DNA of 64,000 nucleotides from Clostridiaceae bacterium (GCA_024635995.1 JAGXHW010000036.1:1-64000), one strand, 5' to 3'. Shown: positions 1-9,353, counted from the stretch's first letter. Translations and numbers: made by a program. The notes: a model not told the origin generated them from the letters alone.

Positions 1-353
1 AAAAAATACTCCATGAGTTTGGCAAACAGCCCCAGGCCCAGGTGGTAAAAGCCGCCTATTATTTTCCCACTCTGAAGGGACGGGGTGCTAAGACCACCTA
101 TGTGCAGACACCAGTGTTGAAAGCCTCCCTGAACAAGGTGTTAACCAGCCTGCTGAACGCGGTGGCGGCAGGGGTCTTTATGGACTGGGGTTCTGCTTTT
201 GACCGGAAGTGGGAAGATTTTCGGCCTGTTTTGCAGCAGAACCCGGGGGAAGAACTGCGAAAGGATATGATTGTCCGGGTGGAATTACTGGAAAAGGGAG
301 AACCATGGATAGAAGCCTTACACAACCTGTTGGAGGTGACAAAATATGACTGA
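1..353 (+). CDS. AddB-like PD-(D/E)XK nuclease, C-terminal end (partial)
   Basis: An open frame enters from the left edge and stops at 353, so only the last ~116 residues are seen. The phrase AYYFPTLKGRG followed by a helical tail resembles the end of AddB / PD-(D/E)XK nuclease-family proteins that pair with AddA-type helicases in double-strand break repair. The nuclease active site must lie upstream of the window. No cysteine is present in the visible part, so the C-terminal cysteines that hold the Fe-S cluster in classic AddB are not seen here. The stop overlaps the next gene by 8 bp, which indicates translational coupling in one operon. The identification leans on the neighbour; the fragment alone is weak. 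Confidence 0.6.
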   Translation, partial: KILHEFGKQPQAQVVKAAYYFPTLKGRGAKTTYVQTPVLKASLNKVLTSLLNAVAAGVFMDWGSAFDRKWEDFRPVLQQNPGEELRKDMIVRVELLEKGEPWIEALHNLLEVTKYD

Positions 354-3300
354 TCACGGACAATCGTTGGCTGACCAGCAGGCAAGGGATGAGATCAGCA
401 AAAACTTTGCACAGAACATGTTGGTGGAGGCAGGTGCCGGTTCAGGTAAAACCACCAGCCTGACGGAACGCATGGTGGAAGCCGTGGCCCAGGGCTATGT
501 GAAAGTGGAACACATGGCGGCCATCACCTTTACACGAAAAGCCGCCTACCAGCTGAAAGAAAAATTTCAGGAGGTGCTGGAGAGAAAGCGGCAGGAAGAG
601 ACGGACCCTCAGCGGATACAGCGGATGGAAGAAGCCCTGCAGCAACTGGCCCTATGCTTCATCGGCACCATCCACTCTTTTTGTGCTTCTCTGCTGCGGG
701 AGAGGCCTGTGGAAGCAGGGATTAACCCTGACTTTACTGAACTGGATGAGGTGGCAGACCAACATGCCCAGGAACAGGTTTGGGAGATGCTGTTGAAGTC
801 ACTGGCAGTCCATAAGCCGGAATTGCTGGACAAGCTGGCAGCCATTGGGGTTGACCCCATGGACGTAAAAAACGCTGCCCAGGTGCGCATTGCCTTTCCG
901 GAAGTGAGAATCCATACAGAAACAGTTGAAAAACCGGACATTGAATGGCTGAAACAACAAATCATCGATTTTGTGGAAAGGGTTCTGCCTTTTTTGCCCA
1001 TGAGTGAGCCTGAAAAAGGATGGGATTCTCTGCAGGAGGCCGTGTTAAAAGCCCAGGGAATGCTGGACCATTTTGACATGACATCTGACGCAGCCGTGAT
1101 GGACCTGGCGGCCCTCTTTGACAAAAACTTACGAGTCACATTGAACCGATGGGAGGACGCCGGGGAAGCCAAGAGACTGAGGGATGACACAGCCCCCAGT
1201 TTTGTGGACACCGTTATCCATCCTGCCATTTTGCACTGGCAGGCCTACTGTCACCCCCTCATCACAGAACTGGTGGAGGAAGCGGCCGCCTTTTACAGCC
1301 AGCTTCGGCGCCAGCGGGGGTGGGTTAATTTTCAGGACCTGTTGTTGACCACCACAGCCATGCTCCGGGAAAACCCGGAAGTAAGGCAGCATTTTTCCGA
1401 AAAATACCAATGCATTCTGGTGGACGAATTCCAGGACACAGACCCCATCCAGGCAGAGATGCTCCTATTCCTCACAGGCACTGACTGGGAAGAAAAAGAC
1501 TGGACAGCCATTCATCCACGGCCAGGTGCCCTGTTTCTGGTGGGGGACCCCAAGCAGTCTATCTACCGGTTTCGCCGCGCAGACATTGATACCTACCACC
1601 AGGTAAAAAAAATCATTGAAAACACGGGAGGAAAGGTACTGGAACTGACCTCCAACTTCCGTTCACTGCATGCCCTCAGCCGGCACATCAACCCACTGTT
1701 TCAGGAAATTTTACCGGCGATCGATACACCGGAACAGGCAGCCTATGCGCCTATGTTAACCCAGCGGGAAGGGGATGCGGGTTGCCTGCAGGGTGTGTTG
1801 ATGAACCCTGTTTCGCCTGAATGTGGTAAAAAAGATGAAATCATTGAGGAAGATGCCTGGCACATTGCCAGACTGATCCGGCAGTGGGTGGACACGGGAC
1901 AGCCAATAGGCACCGTAGAAAAAACAGCCTCCTATGGTGATTTTCTTATCCTCACCCGCTACCGGGACGGTCTTTCTCAGTACACCTCCCAATTGGAAGC
2001 CAAGGGCATTCCTTACCGGGTCACCGGCAGCAGTGTTTTTGGGGAGTTGCCGGAAATACAGGAAAGTGTCACCTTGTTGCAGTACCTGGCGCAACCCGGG
2101 AATGAAATTCTGGGCATGGCCGTGTTGAGAGGCCTCTTTTTTGGCTACAGCGACCAGGAACTGTACCAACATCGACAGCAAAAAGGAAGCTTTCGGCTTT
2201 ATGGGAAACAGCCGGAAGGATATGAACTGCAACCGGCTTTTCAACGGCTGCAGAAATGGCATCAAGCTTTGCAGCACCAACCTCTCAGCGTGGTGCTGGA
2301 GAAGATCCTGGATGAAACAGATTTAATGCCTGCAGCATGGCTGGAGGAAGGCGGCCGGGTGCGTTGCGGACATGTGGTATACCTGATGGAAGCCATCAAG
2401 CAGGAAGAGGCGGCGGGCAACACCACACTGCAGGGCATACTTGAAAAGGTGCAGGACCTGGCAAAGCGGGGTGTGGAGGAAGAACTGGACATTACCGGTG
2501 AAGAAGACGTGGTGAGGGTCATGAACCTGCACAAAGCCAAAGGGCTTGAGTCTTCTGTGGTGTTTCTTGCCCACCCATGCAAGCAGGTATCATGGCCGCC
2601 ACAATACCATATACAGCGGGATGGGAAGGATGTTGTGGGGCATTTTGTGTACACTGTAAAAAAGGGTAGTTTCGGCAGCAAAACCCTGGGAAAAACCGTT
2701 GGCTGGGAAGAATGGGAAGCCGTTGAAACCACTTTTCTGGACGCGGAGGAAGACAGACTGCTCTATGTGGCCGCCACCCGGGCAAAGCACCTGCTGGTGG
2801 TCAGCAGTGCCAGTAAAAACAACAAAAACCCCTGGTCACGGATCCTACAGAATTTGGAAGAGGACCGGGTGGTGGAGATGGCAGCGGTTGAGCCTGCTTC
2901 CAAACAGGAGGCAATCACCACTACAGTATCACCCTATGAACCCTTGCCGGAAGAGCCTTGGGTGGAATTGCTTTCCCAACCGACTTACCAGCGGAGAACC
3001 CCCACTGACACGGATCAAAAGAAGTTGGAAGAAATGTGGCAGGTGGATCGGGAAGTAGGTGGTGGAAAAGCCTGGGGGACCGTGGTGCATAAGCTGCTGG
3101 AATATCTGGTGAAGCATCGGAAAGACATGACCCTGGAACAGGTTTCCAGTTTACCCATGGCCCAGTGGCTGGAGGAGTCAGCACTTCCTGTTGAGGCTGT
3201 TTCGGAACTGATCCTGACAGCCAAGAAAATGATGCATTCAGCACTGTGGCAGCGACTCAACCAGGCCGACAACGTCTATGAGGAAGTGCCCTTTCACCTA

Positions 3301-3567
3301 TGGGTAACAGAAAACCATCTTCTGGCAGAAACGATGCCGGAAGATGCCACTTTTCCTGTGTACTATGCCGGTGTCATTGATTTGGTGTTCAGGGAAGGTG
3401 AAGCGTGGGTCATTGCAGACTATAAAACGGACAGGCCAAAAGATCCTTCCGGCTACCAGGTTCTTGAAGTGCTCTATCAAAAGCAATTACATCAATACAG
3501 GCTTGTGTGGGAACATGTCACAGGCGAACAGGTAAAAGAAACACTGGTTTATTTTCTCAACCAGTGA
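346..3567 (+). CDS. AddA-like UvrD/RecB-family helicase-nuclease
   Basis: This 1073-residue protein is a superfamily 1A helicase fused to a RecB-type nuclease, expected to process double-strand DNA ends for recombinational repair together with the upstream AddB-like protein. Visible motifs are the Walker A GAGSGKT (30-36), Walker B DEFQDTDP (360-367), GDPKQSIYRFR (400-410), MNLHKAKGLE (726-735) and LYVAATRAK (806-814). The C-terminal nuclease shows GVID (1009-1012) and DYKTD (1025-1029), the metal-binding part of PD-(D/E)XK. It is somewhat shorter than Bacillus AddA (about 1230 residues). The ATG is preceded by GGAGGTG at good spacing and overlaps the upstream stop by 8 bp. The family is clear; whether it should be called addA or another COG1074 paralog is less certain. 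Confidence 0.9.
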   Translation: MTDHGQSLADQQARDEISKNFAQNMLVEAGAGSGKTTSLTERMVEAVAQGYVKVEHMAAITFTRKAAYQLKEKFQEVLERKRQEETDPQRIQRMEEALQQLALCFIGTIHSFCASLLRERPVEAGINPDFTELDEVADQHAQEQVWEMLLKSLAVHKPELLDKLAAIGVDPMDVKNAAQVRIAFPEVRIHTETVEKPDIEWLKQQIIDFVERVLPFLPMSEPEKGWDSLQEAVLKAQGMLDHFDMTSDAAVMDLAALFDKNLRVTLNRWEDAGEAKRLRDDTAPSFVDTVIHPAILHWQAYCHPLITELVEEAAAFYSQLRRQRGWVNFQDLLLTTTAMLRENPEVRQHFSEKYQCILVDEFQDTDPIQAEMLLFLTGTDWEEKDWTAIHPRPGALFLVGDPKQSIYRFRRADIDTYHQVKKIIENTGGKVLELTSNFRSLHALSRHINPLFQEILPAIDTPEQAAYAPMLTQREGDAGCLQGVLMNPVSPECGKKDEIIEEDAWHIARLIRQWVDTGQPIGTVEKTASYGDFLILTRYRDGLSQYTSQLEAKGIPYRVTGSSVFGELPEIQESVTLLQYLAQPGNEILGMAVLRGLFFGYSDQELYQHRQQKGSFRLYGKQPEGYELQPAFQRLQKWHQALQHQPLSVVLEKILDETDLMPAAWLEEGGRVRCGHVVYLMEAIKQEEAAGNTTLQGILEKVQDLAKRGVEEELDITGEEDVVRVMNLHKAKGLESSVVFLAHPCKQVSWPPQYHIQRDGKDVVGHFVYTVKKGSFGSKTLGKTVGWEEWEAVETTFLDAEEDRLLYVAATRAKHLLVVSSASKNNKNPWSRILQNLEEDRVVEMAAVEPASKQEAITTTVSPYEPLPEEPWVELLSQPTYQRRTPTDTDQKKLEEMWQVDREVGGGKAWGTVVHKLLEYLVKHRKDMTLEQVSSLPMAQWLEESALPVEAVSELILTAKKMMHSALWQRLNQADNVYEEVPFHLWVTENHLLAETMPEDATFPVYYAGVIDLVFREGEAWVIADYKTDRPKDPSGYQVLEVLYQKQLHQYRLVWEHVTGEQVKETLVYFLNQ

Positions 3568-3637
3568 ACAGGGAGACCAGGTATTGTTCATCCGGGCATG
3601 CTGAAATTGGGAAAAAATTGAAAGGATGGGGATTCAT

Positions 3638-4438
3638 TTGAAATTTGGTATATGTGTGAACCTGTTGAAAACAACACCGACAGACACGGGCATCGGCCTG
3701 ATGGGGAAGATTGCTGCATGGGGATATGACTATATTGAGTTGGCAATGAGTGACATCATGACACTCAGCGATGAGGCTTTTGCAGCTTTGGCAGAGCAGG
3801 TGAAAGAAGGGGATCTACCCTGCCGTGCCTGCAACTGTTTTTTTCCTCCACACCTGAAACTGACGGGAGAAGCGGTGGACCAGGAGGCTGTGAAAGTGTA
3901 TTATACCCAGGCTATTGTGAGAGCAAAGGCACTTGGCGCCCAGTACATTGTTTTTGGAAGCCCCTGGTCCAGAGCCGTTCCGGAGGGTTTCTCCAAAGAA
4001 AAGGCTTACCAGCAGCTGCTTGAACTGTGCAGGGAAATGGGTTCTGTTGCTGAGAAGAACGATCTCATCATCGCCGTTGAGCACAACAACAAAACAGAAA
4101 CCAATCTATTGAACCAACTCCACGAAGTGGGCAAACTGGTTGAAGAAGTTGACCATCCTCACATAAAGGTATTGGTGGATTATTACCATATCAAGGCAGA
4201 AAATGAACCCATAGCCTCTGTCGTGCGCTATGGTGATTTAATTGTTCATTCACATTTTGCCCGCTTTGAAGGGCGAGGTTATCCAAAAGTAATGTCCGAA
4301 GACCTGCTTTATGAGCCCTATATCAACGCATTGAAAGAGATTGAGTATACAGGGGGCATCAGTGTGGAGGCTTATTCAGAGGATTTGGAATCAGAAGCGC
4401 CTGCAGCCCTTGCTTTTTTCAAAAAGCACTTTCTTTAG
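3638..4438 (+). CDS. Sugar phosphate isomerase/epimerase (TIM barrel)
   Basis: A ~266-residue AP-endonuclease-2/xylose-isomerase-like TIM barrel. Divalent metal ligands are expected in VEHNN, LVDYYH, HSHFARFEG and SVEAYSED, the usual Glu/Asp/His/Glu positions of this superfamily. I prefer the TTG start at 3638 because GGATGGGG lies 6 nt before it and the protein then begins MKFGICVNLL as relatives do. The in-frame ATG at 3626 would overlap its own AAAGGA ribosome binding site. It precedes iolE and a Gfo/Idh/MocA dehydrogenase, so an inosose or related sugar isomerase role (IolI-like) is a fair inference. The substrate cannot be read from sequence. Confidence 0.85.
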   Translation: MKFGICVNLLKTTPTDTGIGLMGKIAAWGYDYIELAMSDIMTLSDEAFAALAEQVKEGDLPCRACNCFFPPHLKLTGEAVDQEAVKVYYTQAIVRAKALGAQYIVFGSPWSRAVPEGFSKEKAYQQLLELCREMGSVAEKNDLIIAVEHNNKTETNLLNQLHEVGKLVEEVDHPHIKVLVDYYHIKAENEPIASVVRYGDLIVHSHFARFEGRGYPKVMSEDLLYEPYINALKEIEYTGGISVEAYSEDLESEAPAALAFFKKHFL

Positions 4439-4496
4439 AATACAACAATTCTCTTGACAAGGAGAAATGAAAGGATTAATCTATAAATATGAAAAG

Positions 4497-4530
4497 AATG
4501 AAACTTGAAACGAAACCAAAACGAAACTAA
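4497..4530. promoter_or_regulatory. Direct repeats upstream of iolE, possible operator
   Basis: The 138-bp gap before iolE holds repeated GAAAC units. Two near-identical 12-mers, AAACGAAACCAA (4508-4519) and AAACGAAACTAA (4519-4530), lie 11 bp apart, about one helical turn, with another GAAACTTGAAAC just before them. Direct-repeat operators at this spacing are plausible for a sugar-responsive repressor such as an IolR/DeoR-type protein. A TTGACA at 4454 has no -10 at normal spacing. Confidence 0.35.
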
Positions 4531-4576
4531 GAATGCGATGAGGCTCTACTGCTTCAACTCATGAAAGGGGTATATT

Positions 4577-5464
4577 ATGAAAATTCAGTACGGTTGTGCA
4601 CCCATTAACTGGTCCAACGATGATTTGCCTAGCTTGGGAGGAGAACTCACCTACCAACAGTGCCTGAGCGAGATGGCCCTGGCAGGGTTTACCGGCAGCG
4701 AGGGCGGTATCAAATACCCGAAGGAATTTGATGTCATTAAAAAAGCCATTGACCTGCGGGGAATCACCATCTGCAACATGTGGTTCAGCACGGAATTTAC
4801 CTTGTTTAATAACGAAGACACTATCCAGCGCTTTGAAAAGCACCTGGATTATACCTACGGATTAGGCGCCCGGGTGGTAGGTGCCGGGGAATGCGGCGTG
4901 ACCATCCACGGCGATGAATCCATGCCGCTGTTTTCCAACCGGCCTGTCCTGGATGACAGTCAGTTTGAAAACCTGGCCAGTGGTCTGAATGAGCTGGGCA
5001 AAATGGCTCAGGCAAAGGGTATGAAGCTGTGCTTTCACCCCCACGCAGGGACGGGGATTGAAACGAAGGAAGAAATTGACCGGTTAATGGCAATGACCGA
5101 CAAAGAGACAGTGTTTCTCCTCTTTGATACCGGGCATTTGACCCTGGCAGGGGAGAATCCGGTGGAGGTGCTGGAGCAGCACTTGGACCGGGTTGCCCAC
5201 ATTCACATTAAGGATGTCCGACGGTCGGTGTATGAAGCTGTGAAAGAACAGGACAGGAGCTTTCTCTGGGGGGTCAAAAACGGAATGTTCACCGTTCCCG
5301 GAGATGGGGACATGGTTGACTGGGATGGGATTTTCAACCTGATTAAAAACAGTTCCTATGAGGGATGGATAGTGGTGGAGGCGGAACAGGACCCAGCAAA
5401 AGCGGATCCCCTGGAATACGCCATCATGGCCAGAAAATTTTTAAAAGAAAAGCTTGGTCAGTAG
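4577..5464 (+). CDS. iolE: Myo-inosose-2 dehydratase
   Basis: A 295-residue TIM-barrel protein expected to dehydrate 2-keto-myo-inositol (scyllo-inosose) to 3D-(3,5/4)-trihydroxycyclohexane-1,2-dione, the second step of inositol breakdown. The N-terminal GCAPINWSNDD (6-16) followed by LPSLGGE is highly characteristic of IolE. The metal-site regions CFHPHAGTG, LLFDTGHLTLAG, HIHIKD and VVEAEQD are all present, and length matches the family. The ATG follows AAAGGGG at proper spacing. It sits between a TIM-barrel isomerase and a Gfo/Idh/MocA dehydrogenase, both sensible partners. The rest of the classical iol pathway (iolB, C, D, G, J) is not in this window. Confidence 0.9.
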   Translation: MKIQYGCAPINWSNDDLPSLGGELTYQQCLSEMALAGFTGSEGGIKYPKEFDVIKKAIDLRGITICNMWFSTEFTLFNNEDTIQRFEKHLDYTYGLGARVVGAGECGVTIHGDESMPLFSNRPVLDDSQFENLASGLNELGKMAQAKGMKLCFHPHAGTGIETKEEIDRLMAMTDKETVFLLFDTGHLTLAGENPVEVLEQHLDRVAHIHIKDVRRSVYEAVKEQDRSFLWGVKNGMFTVPGDGDMVDWDGIFNLIKNSSYEGWIVVEAEQDPAKADPLEYAIMARKFLKEKLGQ

Positions 5465-5500
5465 AATCGCTGGGTTAAACCCTGAAGGAGCGGATGGAAA

Positions 5501-6673
5501 ATGTTCAATGAAGAAAAGCGGTTTGGCGGACCTATTCCATGGGGCATGGTGGGCGGTGGTCGTGGAAGCCAGATCGGCTATATCCACCGGTCGGCAGCTT
5601 TGCGGGACAATCATTTCAACCTGGTAGCCGGCGCCTTTGACATTGACGGGGCACGGGGCCGGGAGTTTGGGGTTAATATCGGAGTGGCAGCTGATCGCTG
5701 CTATGACTCCTATGAAGCCATGTTTGCGGCAGAAGCAAACCGGGAGGACGGCATAAAAGCGGTGACCATCGCCACTCCCAACCACACCCATTATACGATC
5801 AGCAAAGCAGCCCTTAATGCCGGGCTGCATGTGGTGTGCGAAAAACCGCTTTGCTTTACTTCTGAGCAGGGGGAAGAGCTGGCGCGTCTGGCTGAAAGCA
5901 AAGAGCGGGTGGTAGGTGTCACCTACGGGTATGCCGGCGCCCAAATGGTTCACCAGGCACGAAACATGATTAAGCGTGGCGATTTGGGGGACATTCGAAT
6001 CATCCAGATGCAGTTTGCCCACGGTTATCACTCTTCTGAAGTGGAAACCAGTGATCCGGGGACAAAATGGCGGGTAAATCCTGCAACGGCAGGACCCAGC
6101 TACGTGCTGGGCGATATAGGCACCCATATCCTGTTTATTGCGGAAACCATGGTGCCGGAGCTTCGCATCCAGCGGCTCCTTTGCACACGGCAAAGCTTTG
6201 TGAAAAGCCGTACCCCGCTGGAGGACAACGCCACGGTACTGATACAGTTTGAACAGGGGATTGTTGGAACCTTGTGGGCCAGTGCTGTCAATGCGGGATC
6301 CATGCACCAGCAAAAGATCCGGGTGGTGGGTTCAAAAGCCAGTTTGGAATGGTGGGATGAACGACCTAACCAGCTGCAGTATGAAATTCAGGGACAGCCG
6401 TCCCAAACCCTGGAGCGGGGGATGGGCTATCTGTACAACGAGGATGAAGCGGTGGCTGACAACCGGATTGGAGCCGGCCACGTGGAGGGTTTGTTTGAAG
6501 CCTGGTCTAACCTATATCATCGTTTTTCCACTGCCATGCACCTGAAAGACCAGGGCATGCTGGAACCGGATTACTGGTTCCCCGGGATAGAAGATGGCAT
6601 TGAGGGCGTCCGTTTTGTGGAAAACTGCGTTAAATCGGCTGATAACGGCGCTGTCTGGGTGGATTATTTATAG
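5501..6673 (+). CDS. Gfo/Idh/MocA family oxidoreductase
   Basis: A 390-residue NAD(P)-dependent dehydrogenase. The N-terminal Rossmann fold shows GMVGGGRGS (15-23), and the family signature EKP lies at 114-116. The C-terminal Gfo/Idh/MocA alpha/beta domain holds the conserved GDIGTHI region. It follows iolE by 36 bp and is probably co-transcribed. Inositol 2-dehydrogenases belong to this family, so oxidation of an inositol isomer to the keto compound used by IolE is a reasonable inference. Substrate specificity within the family is not readable from sequence, and other sugar dehydrogenases are possible. A terminator follows at 6691. Confidence 0.88.
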   Translation: MFNEEKRFGGPIPWGMVGGGRGSQIGYIHRSAALRDNHFNLVAGAFDIDGARGREFGVNIGVAADRCYDSYEAMFAAEANREDGIKAVTIATPNHTHYTISKAALNAGLHVVCEKPLCFTSEQGEELARLAESKERVVGVTYGYAGAQMVHQARNMIKRGDLGDIRIIQMQFAHGYHSSEVETSDPGTKWRVNPATAGPSYVLGDIGTHILFIAETMVPELRIQRLLCTRQSFVKSRTPLEDNATVLIQFEQGIVGTLWASAVNAGSMHQQKIRVVGSKASLEWWDERPNQLQYEIQGQPSQTLERGMGYLYNEDEAVADNRIGAGHVEGLFEAWSNLYHRFSTAMHLKDQGMLEPDYWFPGIEDGIEGVRFVENCVKSADNGAVWVDYL

Positions 6674-6690
6674 AAAGAATCTTGTTTATG

Positions 6691-6727
6691 AGACTGTTTT
6701 CCTGGAATGAGGGAAGGCAGTCTTTTT
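6691..6727 (+). terminator. Intrinsic terminator after the inositol-type cluster
   Basis: AGACTG and CAGTCT with inner TTTCC/GGGAA pairing form a hairpin followed by TTTTT, 17 bp after the dehydrogenase stop. Confidence 0.8.
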
Positions 6728-6744
6728 CAGTCTTAAAGCTGGAT

Positions 6745-6773
6745 TAGACAAATACTTCCAGACAGCGTAGAAT
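6745..6773 (+). promoter_or_regulatory. Sigma-A promoter for corA
   Basis: The -35 box TAGACA (6745-6750) and the -10 box TAGAAT (6768-6773) are separated by 17 bp. Each matches the consensus at five of six positions, and the corA start lies about 50 bp downstream. Confidence 0.65.
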
Positions 6774-6826
6774 GAAAATAAACAGTCAATCATTGAGAGA
6801 TGTGAGTAAAAGGAGTGAGTGATGGC

Positions 6827-7888
6827 ATGAGTATACACGATCCGTTTAATGTGTTGCATGGAAAAAAGAAATATACGAGTGAAATGCCAGGGACAATTGT
6901 GTATACTGGCCAGTATAATGATGTGGAAATTTCCATTGAATGTATTGAGTACAATGAAGATGAAATCTTGCGAAATCAAGTAAAGGCTGTCACTGGTCCA
7001 TTTGATGATAACAAGGTTTACTGGTTTAATGTGATAGGCCTGCATGATATCAGATTGATTAATGAAATTGGAAAAAGCTTTAACCTGCACCATATGGATT
7101 TGGAGGACATTGTGCAGGTTTCTCAATGGAGTAAAATTGAGGTGAAAGACCAGTATTTCTTTTCCATCTTTAAAATGATGTATCTGAAGGGGACAGAAGT
7201 TATCCATGAACATTTAGCGATTGTACAGAAGGATAATGTGATCATCACATTTCAGGAAACACAGGGAGATGTTTTTGATGATGTGCGTGAACGACTGGAT
7301 AAAAAATATGGCAGAATCAGAAGTATGGAAAGTAACTATTTATTCTATGTGCTGATTGATGCATTGGTCGACCAGTACTTTGCCATTGCCAACAATATTT
7401 CGTCGGACTTCAATGAAATTGAGATGAAAATACTGGACAATGACTTTAGAAACCGGGAGCGGGTGTATCATTTAAGGAAAGAATTGCTTTATTTGAACAG
7501 TGCCATCTTACCCATCAAAGACTCAGTGACATCTTTGCTAAAACAGGACAGTGCTTTGATAAGTGATGATTTACGGCCGTATTATAACGACTTATTGGAA
7601 CATGTGAGCCAGGTTTCAGATTCCCTTAAAGCCTACAAGGAAATGACAAACAGCCTGCATGAAATGAACATGTCAAATGCAAGCAATGAAATGAACAAGA
7701 CCATGATGACCTTAACGATCTTTTCTGTCATTTTTATCCCCTTGACGTTTTTAACCGGGGTGTTTGGAATGAACTTCACATACTTGCCCGGGCTTCATGT
7801 GTCATCGGCTTTTTATCTGTTTGCCGCTGCATGTATTCTCATTGCTACAGGCATGTTGCTTTTTTTCAAATTTAAAAAGTGGAATTAG
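6827..7888 (+). CDS. corA: CorA family magnesium/cobalt transporter
   Basis: A 353-residue divalent cation channel of the inner membrane. It has a large N-terminal cytoplasmic domain, a long helical stalk, and two C-terminal membrane segments. The CorA signature GMN is at 314-316 (FGMNFTYLPG), at the end of the first membrane helix, and the protein ends in a basic tail KFKKWN. The ATG at 6827 is chosen because AGGAG lies 11 nt upstream. The in-frame GTG at 6815 overlaps that ribosome binding site. It has its own promoter and is followed after 30 bp by an SDR gene. Whether Mg2+ or Co2+ is the main substrate is unknown. Confidence 0.95.
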   Translation: MSIHDPFNVLHGKKKYTSEMPGTIVYTGQYNDVEISIECIEYNEDEILRNQVKAVTGPFDDNKVYWFNVIGLHDIRLINEIGKSFNLHHMDLEDIVQVSQWSKIEVKDQYFFSIFKMMYLKGTEVIHEHLAIVQKDNVIITFQETQGDVFDDVRERLDKKYGRIRSMESNYLFYVLIDALVDQYFAIANNISSDFNEIEMKILDNDFRNRERVYHLRKELLYLNSAILPIKDSVTSLLKQDSALISDDLRPYYNDLLEHVSQVSDSLKAYKEMTNSLHEMNMSNASNEMNKTMMTLTIFSVIFIPLTFLTGVFGMNFTYLPGLHVSSAFYLFAAACILIATGMLLFFKFKKWN

Positions 7889-7918
7889 CATTGGGAGATT
7901 GAGACAGGAGGTAAAAGG

Positions 7919-8650
7919 ATGTTTAACGATAAAGTGGTGATTGTGACAGGAGGTGCCAGGGGCATTGGTAAAGTGATCAGCCAGTGTTTCAGGGATGAAG
8001 GGGCGCATGTATGTGTCATCGACAAACTGGCCAACGATTATTTTGTGGGAGATTTGGCAGAGAAGCAAGTACTGTATGATTTTTCGGAGAAGGTTATCAA
8101 CCAATACGGCCGGGTGGATTATCTCATCAACAACGCGGCCTTGTCAATGGGAGGCATTGAAGACTGCTCCTGGGAAGATTTTAATTACGTGCTGCACACG
8201 GGTGTGACAGCCCCCTTCATGCTGACAAAGCTGCTGAAGGATTATTTTACAGAAGGAGCAGCCATTGTCGATATTTCTTCCACCAGGGACAGAATGAGCC
8301 AGCCCAACACAGAAAGTTACACGGCTGCCAAAGGGGGTATTTCGGCCCTGACCCATGCATTAGCCGTTAGTCTGTCAGGTAAGGTGAGGGTCAACGCTGT
8401 CAGCCCAGGCTGGATCGACACTGAAGACAACCAGTGGGAAGAGGCAGACAAGGCCCAGCACTCTGCCGGCAGGGTGGGAACGTCCCGGGACATCGCCAAC
8501 ATGGTGCTGTTTTTATGCAGTGATAAAGCAGGTTTTATCACCGGGGAGAACATCACCGTTGACGGAGGCATGACGAAACTGATGATTTACCATGATGATC
8601 ATGGTTGGCAGTATGGAAAGGATGAACCAGATGAAAAAACTGATCATTGA
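7919..8650 (+). CDS. SDR family oxidoreductase
   Basis: A 243-residue classical short-chain dehydrogenase. It shows the cofactor motif TGGARGIG (10-17), the LINNAA structural motif, a catalytic Ser near 121 in DISSTR, and the Tyr-Lys pair YTAAK (134-138). The C-terminal SPGWIDT and NITVDGG stretches are typical. FabG-like or sugar/alcohol dehydrogenase activity is likely, but the substrate is unknown. The 3' end overlaps the next gene by 20 bp, which suggests coupled translation with the B3/B4-domain protein. Confidence 0.93.
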   Translation: MFNDKVVIVTGGARGIGKVISQCFRDEGAHVCVIDKLANDYFVGDLAEKQVLYDFSEKVINQYGRVDYLINNAALSMGGIEDCSWEDFNYVLHTGVTAPFMLTKLLKDYFTEGAAIVDISSTRDRMSQPNTESYTAAKGGISALTHALAVSLSGKVRVNAVSPGWIDTEDNQWEEADKAQHSAGRVGTSRDIANMVLFLCSDKAGFITGENITVDGGMTKLMIYHDDHGWQYGKDEPDEKTDH

Positions 8651-9353
8651 ACCATCCCTGTGGGAACTGTTTCCTGACAGTGAAGTGGGGGTTTTATTGC
8701 TGGAGGAAGTCAACAACACTGAAGCACACCAGCAACTTCACAGGGAAGCCATCGAAAAACTGTTGCAGGAGGCGGGAGAAGAAGCAAGGAAATACCTGAC
8801 AGAACCGGTCGTAAGCCAGAACCCGGTGGTGGCTGTGTGGCGGGAGGCTTTTTCTAAATTCAAAACGAAAAAAGGGGTGCGCTCTTCCATTGAGGCACTG
8901 CTGAAACGCATCGATAAAGGCACCGGGGTGGGCAGTATCAGCCCTTTAGTGGATGTGTACAACAGTATGTCTTTGCGGTATGCATTACCCTGCGGAATGG
9001 AAGACCTGGACACCATCCAGGGAAACCTGCGGCTGGCGGTGAGTGAGGGGGGCGATGATTTCTTTGCGCTGGGCGATGAAGAAGCCAGCGAAACCCTTCC
9101 TGGAGAGGTGTGTTACCTGGATGATGCGGGGGCTGTGTGCCGTTTCTGGAACTGGCGGGATGGTCAGCGAACCATGATCACGAACCAAACCAAAAGAGCC
9201 ATTGCTGTGATTGAATCTGTGGACCCTTCCCGGCACGATGTGTTGTTGGAAGCGCTGGATACCCTGGCGCAATGGGCGGAAGAACTGGGTATAGGAAAAG
9301 TTTACAAAAAAGAAATCTTAAGTCGAGAGAACCCGTCAGTGGAATTGGAATAA
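8631..9353 (+). CDS. B3/B4 tRNA-binding domain protein
   Basis: A 240-residue protein built mainly of a B3/B4 domain, the editing-type fold found in the phenylalanyl-tRNA synthetase beta chain. Stand-alone versions may edit or bind aminoacyl-tRNA; their role is poorly known. The stretch VWREAFSKFKTKKGVRSSIE followed by IDKGTGVGSISPLVDVYN is typical of the family. The ATG at 8631 is chosen over upstream in-frame ATGs (8592, 8613, 8622) because GGAAAGGA ends 8 nt before it. It overlaps the SDR gene by 20 bp. Confidence 0.85.
   Translation: MKKLIIEPSLWELFPDSEVGVLLLEEVNNTEAHQQLHREAIEKLLQEAGEEARKYLTEPVVSQNPVVAVWREAFSKFKTKKGVRSSIEALLKRIDKGTGVGSISPLVDVYNSMSLRYALPCGMEDLDTIQGNLRLAVSEGGDDFFALGDEEASETLPGEVCYLDDAGAVCRFWNWRDGQRTMITNQTKRAIAVIESVDPSRHDVLLEALDTLAQWAEELGIGKVYKKEILSRENPSVELE

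Noticed and set aside
4454-4488. A promoter from TTGACA at 4454 and TATAAA at 4483
   Set aside because: The spacing is 23 bp, too long for sigma-A, and no better -10 lies at 16-18 bp.
5441-6313. A 290-codon minus-strand frame opposite the Gfo/Idh/MocA gene
   Set aside because: It is the shadow of a gene with clear Rossmann and EKP motifs, and no family resemblance is visible.
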